Source: Calditrichia bacterium (lineage in GTDB: Bacteria > Calditrichota > Calditrichia > JAJRVZ01). Taken from it: 7,153 nucleotides of DNA. The notes beneath the pieces were generated by a model that saw nothing but the letters and a program-made list of their open reading frames with translations, ran no database searches and was not told the DNA's origin. This document shows positions 1 through 5,364 of this stretch, piece after piece (position 1 is the first letter of the stretch; each line of letters opens with the position of its first letter). Location of the stretch: the NCBI GenBank assembly GCA_030634505.1, contig DAOWAQ010000101.1, positions 1 through 7,153 of the forward strand, in the 5' to 3' direction. The position numbers were made by a program, and so were the translations under genes.

Positions 1-123
1 ATTTGTTGTTTGTAAATAGTTTCCGGGAATCAGTCATTAGTCATTTTTACTGATTATTGGTATTGCTGCTGCCGTTGCCACTGAGTACTTGATCCTCGTT
101 ATTGGTTACCGACTTGCAAGGTT

Positions 124-891
124 TTACTCTGCATTTTCCAGTTCATTAAACCATGTCTCATCAAATTGTTGGTTAAACTCGTAATCTGAAAATTTTATCT
201 CCGAATATATTTTTCCACTAAAAAAAAATAATACGCTAACATCAGCACCAAACTCTATTTTTTTGGGAAACCACATCGAATCAATTTGCTGCATATTAAA
301 AGACATAAACATACTATCTACAAAGGTAGGCATCTCCGAAGGAATCAGTTCAGCTTTTACAAGGTTGTAGTCATTTGTTTCAAACCATAATTTTCCCTCA
401 AATCTGTCTTCGTCTTCTTCCAGCGCCTTTACGCTTAAATAAACTGTATTTAAAGTATCAATATATTTTTCACCTTTTATTTCAAAATTATACAATTTGC
501 GGTTTTCCGGGCTGAACATTTCAGAAAGACTAAAACTCTTACTTTCGCTCTTCTTTTCCTTTGAACTGCTTTTTTCTTCTTCAGTAATGTCTACCCATTC
601 ACCATCTTCATATTCCAGAGCAGATATTAATTCTCGTTTACGCAGTGAGTCTGATTTTACATAAATATAATATTCTCGTTTAGATTGTTCATCAATTTCC
701 CTGTCACCATCCATTTTTATAAAGTGAATGAATTGTTTGTACTTATAATCTCCGATCGTCTTTTGCAGTTTTTCTTGTTTTTGACTTTGTAGATTTATTT
801 TATCAAGAATAGTATTAATCTCATCAGAAATCTCCTGTGCATGTAGTTGAATAGTAAATAATAAAGATATAACAGAAATCAATATTTTCAT
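124..891 (-). CDS. Secreted protein of unknown function, possibly LolA-like
   Basis: A 255-residue protein that I do not recognise with certainty. The N-terminus is a clear Sec signal peptide: Lys2, a hydrophobic core over residues 3-16, and a likely cleavage after LHA at about residue 18. There is no lipobox cysteine, so a periplasmic or otherwise exported soluble protein is expected. The mature part alternates short beta-like stretches (FEIKG, GKLWFETNDYNLVKAEL, WFPKKIEFGADV, SEIKFSDYEFN), the pattern of beta-rich outer-membrane lipoprotein-sorting (LolA/LolB-fold) proteins; this assignment is tentative. Residues about 104-120 form a Lys/Ser/Glu-rich low-complexity patch, probably a loop. 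The start is supported by GGAG six bases upstream of the ATG. The gene stands alone: upstream lies the hairpin cluster, and no terminator is evident in the 123 bases after the stop. Confidence 0.75.
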   Translation of the reverse strand: MKILISVISLLFTIQLHAQEISDEINTILDKINLQSQKQEKLQKTIGDYKYKQFIHFIKMDGDREIDEQSKREYYIYVKSDSLRKRELISALEYEDGEWVDITEEEKSSSKEKKSESKSFSLSEMFSPENRKLYNFEIKGEKYIDTLNTVYLSVKALEEDEDRFEGKLWFETNDYNLVKAELIPSEMPTFVDSMFMSFNMQQIDSMWFPKKIEFGADVSVLFFFSGKIYSEIKFSDYEFNQQFDETWFNELENAE

Positions 892-963
892 TCATCGCTC
901 CAAATTTTAATATTCCTTTGTTTATTACCCTTTCAAACGGAGTGTTGCAATATAGATGTATAT

Positions 964-976
964 GGAGCTAAAGCCC
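964..976. repeat. Decayed REP-like hairpin (TAAA loop)
   Basis: The loop bases TAAA at 969-972 are flanked by GGAGC and GCCC, which pair only in part (G967-C974, C968-G973, G965-C976). It matches the loop and C/G-rich arms of the intact hairpins a few bases to the right and is read as a decayed copy. It could also be chance. Confidence 0.3.
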
Positions 977-999
977 AAAAAGTTGTGTGCCTATTAAAT

Positions 1000-1078
1000 C
1001 CCCGTGCTAAAGCACGGGGCTACAGATATTTATAACTCTTTAATAAAAATATCAATAGCCCCGCCATTCATGGCGGGG
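1000..1078. repeat. Divergent pair of REP-like hairpins
   Basis: Two perfect 8-bp stems with four-base loops face away from each other. The left unit (1000-1019), read on the minus strand, is preceded by GTAG (1023-1020) and has stem CCCCGTGC and loop TTTA. The right unit (1059-1078), read on the plus strand, is preceded by ATAG (1055-1058) and has stem CCCCGCCA and loop TTCA. A 35-bp AT-rich spacer separates the two tetranucleotides. A conserved 5' tetranucleotide, a hairpin and inverted pairing are the features of REP/BIME elements acted on by REP-associated tyrosine transposases; a gene of that kind lies at 5365-5817. Neither hairpin has a T-tract after it, so they are poor candidates for intrinsic terminators. 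Confidence 0.85.
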
Positions 1079-1101
1079 AAAACAGAAACCCCAATAACCT
1101 C

Positions 1102-1117
1102 GTGCCCTTTAGGGCAC
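1102..1117 (+). repeat. Single REP-like hairpin (GTGCCC stem, TTTA loop)
   Basis: A perfect 6-bp stem, GTGCCC with GGGCAC, closes loop TTTA at 1108-1111. It shares the loop of the neighbouring units but is preceded by CCTC rather than NYAG, and it is the only plus-oriented unit with a TTTA loop. It may be the surviving half of a second pair or a different subtype. Confidence 0.65.
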
Positions 1118-1145
1118 AAATATTAAAAACTTTTGCAAATCTGTG

Positions 1146-1163
1146 CCACCCTGTCACTGGTGG
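1146..1163 (-). other. Imperfect hairpin just after the radA stop
   Basis: CCACC (1146-1150) pairs with GGTGG (1159-1163) around an eight-base loop, 11 bp past the radA stop codon on the minus strand. It could mark the 3' end of the radA transcript, but the only T-rich stretch lies well downstream (about 1126-1130), so it is not a standard intrinsic terminator. It could equally be another decayed repeat. Confidence 0.3.
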
Positions 1164-1173
1164 AATTTGGATG

Positions 1174-2505
1174 TTATTGCAATTCCTGAATATTTTTAAC
1201 AACCTTTATATTTACATCTTTGATTTTTATCGGCACTGACGGTGCAAAAATATTTTTATATCCAAGATTCAGACATTCCTTAATTCTTTCACCCAATCGA
1301 TTTACATTCCTGATTTCACCATTCAAACCAACTTCCCCGATATAAACTGTTCCGGCAGGCAATGGTTTGTCTTCAAAACTTGAAATAAGCGCCATGCAAA
1401 TTCCCAGGTCAGCAGCAGGCTCATCAATACGCAATCCACCAGCCGCTTTAAGAAAAACATCGTAAAATGCAAAAGGTTTTCCGCATCGTTTCTCCAATAC
1501 TGCTAAAAGCAAATTCATCCTGCGATGGTCAATACCGGTTGCAGTACGTTGCGGATTTCCGAACTGTGTTTTTGTTACCAATGCCTGCACCTGAATCAGG
1601 ATTGTTCTATTTCCTTCCAACAGTGCAGTCACAGCATTCCCTGAATTTTGGTGATCTGCATTTTCCAGAAATAACTCCGACGGATTGGCAACTGTTTCCA
1701 GTCCAATCTCCGACATTCTGAATAAGCCGATTTCGTTTACCGGACCAAACCTGTTTTTTACACTGCGTAAAATACGATAGTCATATTGATTATCCCCTTC
1801 AAAATATAAAACTGTATCTACCATGTGTTCCAACACTTTCGGACCGGCAATTGAACCATCTTTTGTAACATGCCCAATCAGAAAAAGTGTTGTTCCGTTT
1901 TCCTTTGTGTATCTCAACAACTCATTTGCACACATGCGTAACTGGCTGATATTACCCGGAATAGAATCAATTTCACTGGAATACAATGTTTGTATTGAAT
2001 CAATTATAATTATCTCCGGTTTTAGGTTGGAAAATAAGTTCAACAGATTTTCAACATTGGTCTCGTTACTGAAGTGAATACCTTTATTGGTGGCGCCGAT
2101 TCTATTTGCCCGCATTAATATTTGACTATGGGATTCCTCTCCCGATACATATAATGAAATTTTATTTTCGTTAATCCCATTCATCAATTGTAGCATTAAA
2201 GTAGATTTTCCGATTCCGGGATCACCGCCGATTAAAATTGCAGATCCGGGAACCATGCCACCACCGATTGTACGGTCAAATTCTTCAAAATTACTCTTCT
2301 CTCTTTGATACTGTTCGATTTTTCCATCCAGTAATGGAGTTGATTTTATTGATAAATTAGATGACTTTTTTCTTAAATCTTTAACGGATTGGATTTCTTC
2401 CTGGAATGAACTCCAGCTCTCACAACCGGGACATTTGCCTAACCATTTTGCAGATGTATGTCCACATTGCTGACATACAAAAATCGTTTTACTTTTATTT
2501 TTCAT
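1174..2505 (-). CDS. radA: DNA repair protein RadA
   Basis: A 443-residue full-length RadA (Sms), the RecA-related, DnaB-like ATPase that drives branch migration of recombination intermediates and supports repair and transformation. The domains are all in order: an N-terminal C4 zinc finger (CQQC at 11-14, CPGC at 25-28); a RecA-like ATPase with Walker A GGDPGIGKST (93-102) and Walker B IIIIDS (165-170); the RadA signature KNRFG (250-254); and a C-terminal Lon-protease-like domain (about 281-443) in which the segment EPAADLG has alanine where active Lon has its serine, as is usual in RadA. The ATG shares one base with the stop of the upstream membrane-protein gene (TAATG), so the two are probably translationally coupled; no strong separate ribosome site is visible. 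Assignment is secure. Confidence 0.97.
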   Translation of the reverse strand: MKNKSKTIFVCQQCGHTSAKWLGKCPGCESWSSFQEEIQSVKDLRKKSSNLSIKSTPLLDGKIEQYQREKSNFEEFDRTIGGGMVPGSAILIGGDPGIGKSTLMLQLMNGINENKISLYVSGEESHSQILMRANRIGATNKGIHFSNETNVENLLNLFSNLKPEIIIIDSIQTLYSSEIDSIPGNISQLRMCANELLRYTKENGTTLFLIGHVTKDGSIAGPKVLEHMVDTVLYFEGDNQYDYRILRSVKNRFGPVNEIGLFRMSEIGLETVANPSELFLENADHQNSGNAVTALLEGNRTILIQVQALVTKTQFGNPQRTATGIDHRRMNLLLAVLEKRCGKPFAFYDVFLKAAGGLRIDEPAADLGICMALISSFEDKPLPAGTVYIGEVGLNGEIRNVNRLGERIKECLNLGYKNIFAPSVPIKIKDVNIKVVKNIQELQ

Positions 2506-2999
2506 TAATTAGAGTCGCCTTCTTTTTCAGCTAACAATTGCAGATGTTTTTCAAATAATGACTTTCGCGGAAAATTTATACCAATAGCGTACAATCCAAT
2601 AATAGCGTATAACATGAAAGACCTAAATTCACAAATTAAAACATATTCAACTAAAGCTATCAATATAATTGATTCTGACAAAGCCCATATAATAATATAA
2701 TTCGTTCGGAGTTTACTAAAAAATGTTGTCTTTTTTTCTGATTTTTCCGTATCTTGAATTTTAGTATATATTTTTTGAAAATCCAGAAAAGATCTTTTTA
2801 AAAACATAACAGCTAAGGCAGAAATCAGAATCAGAGCGAATAGAATATTTTTTATTTCTGGAGCATTTTCCGCCGGTTCAAAAGTATTACTTTGATCTAA
2901 GAAATATGTAAAACCGATTAGCATTAGCATACCGACGATTATTGCTGACCAAATAATTAAATTTGTCTTATAATAATTTTCGGGATTGAAATTGCTCAT
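2505..2999 (-). CDS. Four-helix membrane protein of unknown function, coupled to radA
   Basis: A 164-residue inner-membrane protein that I do not recognise. Hydrophobic segments lie at about residues 14-33, 51-67, 100-121 and 126-143, with a charged Lys/Glu-rich cytoplasm-like loop at about 76-95 and a charged C-terminal tail. There are no catalytic motifs. An in-frame ATG lies 12 bp further upstream (3011), but the second ATG (2999) is preferred: GGAGGG sits four bases before it, and that ribosome site overlaps the codons of the longer version. The stop overlaps the radA start by one base, so this is the first gene of a two-gene operon with radA. Co-transcription does not by itself imply a repair role. 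The 5' leader contains or adjoins the compound inverted repeat at 3051-3138. Confidence 0.8.
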   Translation of the reverse strand: MSNFNPENYYKTNLIIWSAIIVGMLMLIGFTYFLDQSNTFEPAENAPEIKNILFALILISALAVMFLKRSFLDFQKIYTKIQDTEKSEKKTTFFSKLRTNYIIIWALSESIILIALVEYVLICEFRSFMLYAIIGLYAIGINFPRKSLFEKHLQLLAEKEGDSN

Positions 3000-3003
3000 A
3001 TTA

Positions 3004-3009
3004 CCCTCC
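3004..3009 (-). promoter_or_regulatory. Ribosome binding site GGAGGG deciding the membrane-protein start
   Basis: On the minus strand GGAGGG ends four bases before the ATG at 2999. Its first two Gs are part of the alternative upstream ATG-GAG, so initiation at 3011 would lack a comparable site. This favours the 164-residue product. Confidence 0.7.
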
Positions 3010-3050
3010 ATTTTGGAATATATAATTTTCTACAATAATCAGATTCACTA

Positions 3051-3138
3051 TCATTTCGAGGAGTAGAGCGACGAGAAATCTGATTTTTAAATCGAAGCTA
3101 TGAGATTTCTCATCCCACATAAACGGGATTCGAAATGA
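3051..3138. repeat. Compound inverted repeat (TCATTTCGA...TCGAAATGA)
   Basis: Two nested inverted repeats share one axis: outer arms TCATTTCGA (3051-3059) and TCGAAATGA (3130-3138), inner arms GAGAAATCT (3073-3081) and AGATTTCTC (3103-3111). The right half also holds a small hairpin, ATCCC (3112-3116) with GGGAT (3125-3129). The layout and the ATTTCGA/GAGAAATCT words resemble dispersed non-coding palindromic repeats that I have met in Bacteroidota-like genomes; this recognition comes from memory and is not tested here. Its loop and stem rules differ from the hairpins at 1000-1117 and 5078-5342, so it is a second repeat family. It lies between the redox operon terminator and the membrane protein/radA operon. 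Confidence 0.75.
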
Positions 3139-3211
3139 CAATTAATCCCACATTCCAGAATTCTAAAAGTACCTAAATGTAGGTAAACAGAATAATAGAA
3201 AAAAGTAAAAA

Positions 3212-3239
3212 ATAAAAAAAGGGCACTAATTTAGCGCCC
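3212..3239 (-). terminator. Intrinsic terminator of the thioredoxin operon
   Basis: On the minus strand GGGCGCTAA (3239-3231) pairs with TTAGTGCCC (3229-3221), with one G-T wobble and the innermost bases forming the loop, followed directly by seven Ts (3220-3214) and further T-rich sequence. This is a strong Rho-independent terminator about 45 bp after the TlpA-like stop codon. It insulates the redox operon from the membrane protein/radA operon. Confidence 0.9.
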
Positions 3240-3283
3240 TTAATAAAGAAATAGTTAATTAGATGATATACATTAAATATATC

Positions 3284-3829
3284 TTACAATAAACTGTCGA
3301 TTTGATTTTTAAAATATGATTTTGGTCGTAAGCCTATGGCCAGATCTCTCACTTTGCCAGAACGATCAACAATAAAAGCTGTTGGTATGCTACGAATAGG
3401 ACCATATTTTCTCTGTATGTCTTCATTGGTATATAATACCGGGTAATTGATTTCATAGTTCTTTGCGAATTTAGGAACTACGGATAAATCTCCCTGGTCA
3501 ACACTAACACCTAATATTGCCAATTTATCTTCTCCGTATTCTGACTGTAAAGCGACAAATTCCGGAATTCCGCGACGGCATGGTCCACACCATGTAGCCC
3601 AAAAATCTATAATTACAACTTTCCCTTTATAATCGCTAAGTTTAACTATATTTCCATTCAAATCCTGTAATGCAAAATCCGGTGCGTCAGGATATTCCTG
3701 ATCCTGTTTTTGTTGAGTCTGGGTTACAGGTTTTTCAGTTTCTATTTCAGTAGTAGATAAAAATCCATAACTGATGCCGGCTACAACAACCAAACCGATT
3801 ATTAAAATGAACCAAACTTTCTTTGACAT
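3284..3829 (-). CDS. Membrane-anchored TlpA/ResA-like thiol-disulfide oxidoreductase
   Basis: A 181-residue thioredoxin-fold protein tethered outside the cytoplasm. Residues 5-24 form an uncleaved-looking membrane anchor after a Lys-Lys start, then a Thr/Gln/Lys-rich linker (about 26-45), then an AhpC-TSA/Redoxin-type domain: YPDAPDFALQDLNG (46-59), active site WCGPC (80-84), and cis-proline loop IPTAF with Pro149. Such proteins reduce disulfides in exported proteins, often apocytochrome c, using electrons passed across the membrane; the actual client is not visible here. The start at 3829 is chosen because GGGAG lies a few bases upstream and gives a normal N-terminal anchor. A longer in-frame start at 3868 would overlap the preceding gene by 26 bases and put 13 polar residues before the anchor. 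It is the last gene of the operon, 13 bp after the oxidoreductase gene and before a strong terminator. Confidence 0.9.
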   Translation of the reverse strand: MSKKVWFILIIGLVVVAGISYGFLSTTEIETEKPVTQTQQKQDQEYPDAPDFALQDLNGNIVKLSDYKGKVVIIDFWATWCGPCRRGIPEFVALQSEYGEDKLAILGVSVDQGDLSVVPKFAKNYEINYPVLYTNEDIQRKYGPIRSIPTAFIVDRSGKVRDLAIGLRPKSYFKNQIDSLL

Positions 3830-3842
3830 TCTATTCTCCCTG

Positions 3843-4493
3843 TTAAATGTTATTTTTATAAACTTCAATTATTTTTTGAATTAAATCCAATTCCGGTATA
3901 GCGCCTTCTATTGGAGTGTTTTCACCAATCATTGTTCTCGGAACTCCTTTTACATTATAACGCATTGACAGTTGCGGAAATTCTGTTGCCTCAACCATAT
4001 CAGCGGTAATGTATTCATTTTCCATTGCTAACTTGTGTGCCAACCTCACAGCCGCGGGACAATGGGGGCAGGTTGGAGTTACAAATATCTGCAAATGTAT
4101 CGGTGATTTTATCTCTGATAACATCTCTTTCGAACCCGTCAGCAATCCGGAATCGCCTTTGGACACATCAATTATATCCTCTATTAGAGACGAAAATTCA
4201 TATCCTGATGGAATCCCATAATATCGAATTCCGTAGTCCCGCTCTCCCATCACTACTGTTGCCGGAACTTTGTCCACATTAAATTTTTCAACCATTTCCT
4301 TGTCAATTTGAAAATTGAAAATATTCATTTTTATTTTATCTGATAGTTCACTTAGTTCTTCCAACAATTGTTTGGTTTCACGACAATAGGGGCATTCCAG
4401 TTCCTGGGTAAAGTGAATAATTTGAACCTCATTTTTAAGGGATTCAAATGATTTACTAACTTCTTTTTTATCGTCTTCCTGTAAAAAAGCCAT
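3843..4493 (-). CDS. Two-domain protein disulfide oxidoreductase (PDO-like, glutaredoxin-like)
   Basis: A 216-residue cytosolic protein built from two thioredoxin-fold units in tandem, as in PDO and the N-terminal domain of AhpF. The N-terminal unit carries CPYC (34-37) and cis-proline loop VPAT (Pro77). The C-terminal unit carries CPHC (142-145) within VTPTCPHCPAAV and cis-proline loop VPRT (Pro185). Both redox pairs are intact, so both units could be active. PDO proteins transfer reducing equivalents between thioredoxin reductase-like partners and thioredoxins, or form and isomerise cytosolic disulfides. It is 13 bp downstream of thioredoxin and 13 bp upstream of the TlpA-like gene, a tight operon that suggests a shared electron path. 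The ribosome site is purine-rich (AAGAAGAAG) rather than a canonical GGAGG. No reductase gene is in the window. Confidence 0.9.
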   Translation of the reverse strand: MAFLQEDDKKEVSKSFESLKNEVQIIHFTQELECPYCRETKQLLEELSELSDKIKMNIFNFQIDKEMVEKFNVDKVPATVVMGERDYGIRYYGIPSGYEFSSLIEDIIDVSKGDSGLLTGSKEMLSEIKSPIHLQIFVTPTCPHCPAAVRLAHKLAMENEYITADMVEATEFPQLSMRYNVKGVPRTMIGENTPIEGAIPELDLIQKIIEVYKNNI

Positions 4494-4506
4494 TTTTCTT
4501 CTTCTT

Positions 4507-4848
4507 TTAATTTAACACAGCTGCTGTATTGTGAGCAAAATAATTGAGTTTATCAATGATCACCTGTTTTGGGACCGCACCAACTATTTGATCAACTACT
4601 TCGCCATTTTTAAATATGAGAAGCGTTGGGATACTCATAATTCCATATTGCATTGCTGTTGAGTTCTCATCGGTATTTATTTTTACGATTTTAACTCTGT
4701 CGTTATATTCCTGCGCCACCTCTTCCAAAACCGGAGCTATCATTCTACAGGGTGCACACCACGACGCCCAAAAATCTACCAATACAGGTACACTTGATTC
4801 AAGTACATCTTTCTGAAATGTTGCATCACTTACATTTATAGGTTTCAT
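4507..4848 (-). CDS. trxA: Thioredoxin
   Basis: A 113-residue classical thioredoxin with no signal peptide, so cytosolic. It shows VDFWASWCAPCRM with active-site cysteines 31 and 34, the Asp25 equivalent of the buried aspartate, cis-proline loop SIPT (Pro74), and the closing GxVVDQIVGAVPK segment. The active site reads WCAPC instead of the common WCGPC, a variant known in natural thioredoxins; the Gly-to-Ala change may shift redox potential or partner choice. GGAG lies eight bases before the ATG. First gene of the trx/oxidoreductase/TlpA operon, with a candidate promoter about 110 bp upstream. Confidence 0.95.
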   Translation of the reverse strand: MKPINVSDATFQKDVLESSVPVLVDFWASWCAPCRMIAPVLEEVAQEYNDRVKIVKINTDENSTAMQYGIMSIPTLLIFKNGEVVDQIVGAVPKQVIIDKLNYFAHNTAAVLN

Positions 4849-4960
4849 TTGTTAATCTCCATATTTTTTTTATTCAGAACTTTTGATGCAGGATCAAATA
4901 AAAAAGATACAGGAAAATATTTTTTACACGTTCAATATTATATTCTTAAATAATAGTGAG

Positions 4961-4989
4961 ATTATACACATCATTTCTTATCAAATCAA
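4961..4989 (-). promoter_or_regulatory. Candidate sigma-70-type promoter of the thioredoxin operon
   Basis: On the minus strand TTGATT (4989-4984) is followed after exactly 17 bp by a perfect TATAAT (4966-4961). Transcription would start near 4954, leaving a leader of about 105 bases before the thioredoxin ATG. In so AT-rich a region a chance match is possible, and Bacteroidota proper use different promoter words, so this supports an E. coli-like housekeeping sigma only if confirmed. Confidence 0.5.
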
Positions 4990-5021
4990 AACATAGACTA
5001 TATAATGAACCATGATTTGAT
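4980..5021. promoter_or_regulatory. 9-bp inverted repeat overlapping the trx -35 box
   Basis: ATCAAATCA (4980-4988) and TGATTTGAT (5013-5021) are perfect inverted repeats 24 bp apart. The left arm covers most of the proposed -35 hexamer, which is where a repressor or activator site could act. A chance origin is possible at this base composition. Confidence 0.35.
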
Positions 5022-5120
5022 GTTGGAGTGGTGCTTGAGAGAATCGGCGAGTAGGTTACCATTCATTTTTAATTTTCAAACCGTTAAAACGGTTTACGTT
5101 AAATTGATATTTTCTCAATA

Positions 5121-5297
5121 CCCACAGATAAATCTGTGGGCTGAAATATAATGGTTTGATTATATAAATTACATTCTATAGATTCATCAAATGAAAAATA
5201 TAATACTTGTAAAGGTTTAATTACATTGACGCGGATAATTGGAAAATTTCATTTTAAAATAAAATAGCAATTGGCAGCCCATAGATTCATCTATGGG
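5121..5297. repeat. Inner divergent pair of REP-like hairpins (CCCAnAGA stems)
   Basis: The left unit (5121-5140), on the minus strand, is preceded by TCAG (5144-5141) and has stem CCCACAGA and loop TTTA. The right unit (5274-5297), on the plus strand, begins with GCAG (5274-5277) and has stem CCCATAGA and loop TTCA. Both 8-bp stems are perfect. In the shared orientation the partners differ at one stem position, C-G versus T-A, changed on both arms, and at one loop base. The spacer of about 130 bp is AT-rich and contains a decayed third copy. Confidence 0.85.
5176..5188 (+). repeat. Half REP-like unit inside the inner pair
   Basis: ATAGATTCATC (5178-5188) is identical to the central 11 bases of the unit at 5278-5297, including the TTCA loop, but the outer right arm is lost. 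It is best read as a decayed copy. Confidence 0.5.
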
Positions 5298-5364
5298 AAT
5301 ATAGAGGAATACCCAAAAACAAAGAAACCGATTCATCGGTTTTAAATATAATTTGAGGAATAAA

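Larger units (their letters stand above)
5078..5342. repeat. Outer divergent pair of REP-like hairpins (AAACCG stems)
   Basis: The left unit (5078-5095), read on the minus strand, has a 7-bp stem AAACCGT and loop TTTA. The right unit (5325-5342), read on the plus strand, has stem AAACCGA and loop TTCA. They enclose the inner pair at 5121-5297. The stem-closing base pair differs between partners (T-A versus A-T), a compensated change. The flanking tetranucleotides are ACGT and AAAG, so the NYAG signal of the C-rich units is weak or absent. The right unit ends 22 bp before the transposase ATG. Confidence 0.8.
4849..5364. other. 516-bp intergenic region: trx promoter and hairpin repeats
   Basis: The left part (4849-5021) is very AT-rich and carries the trx leader and candidate promoter, read leftward. 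A less AT-rich patch at about 5021-5060 has no recognisable RNA or protein. The right part (5078-5342) holds four intact and one decayed REP-like hairpin. A 45-codon reading frame from 5020 runs through two of the hairpins and is not credible as a gene. Confidence 0.6.

Noticed and set aside
1000..1117. Hairpins as intrinsic terminators of radA
   Set aside because: None is followed by a T-tract on the minus strand, and three in a row with shared loop rules fit a repeat family better.
1467..1721. Plus-strand open frame of 84 codons
   Set aside because: It lies antisense within radA, whose domains are complete across this stretch; the product shows no recognisable motif.
1823..2077. Plus-strand open frame of 84 codons
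   Set aside because: Antisense to the RadA ATPase domain and without motifs or a convincing ribosome site.
4009..4282. Two overlapping plus-strand open frames of 70 and 85 codons
   Set aside because: Both are antisense to the disulfide oxidoreductase gene, whose second CxxC and cis-proline loops lie here.
4616..4816. Plus-strand open frame of 66 codons
   Set aside because: Antisense to the thioredoxin active-site region; a shadow of conserved coding sequence.
5021..5060. Possible tRNA or small RNA in a less AT-rich patch
   Set aside because: No cloverleaf arms or T-loop consensus can be drawn, and no promoter or terminator is apparent.
5020..5157. Small plus-strand frame of 45 codons starting ATG-TTG-GAG
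   Set aside because: It reads straight through two hairpin repeats, has no ribosome site or motif, and is explained by chance.
5078..5342. CRISPR-like array
   Set aside because: The repeated units are self-palindromes of different sequence in both orientations with irregular spacing, and no cas gene is present.
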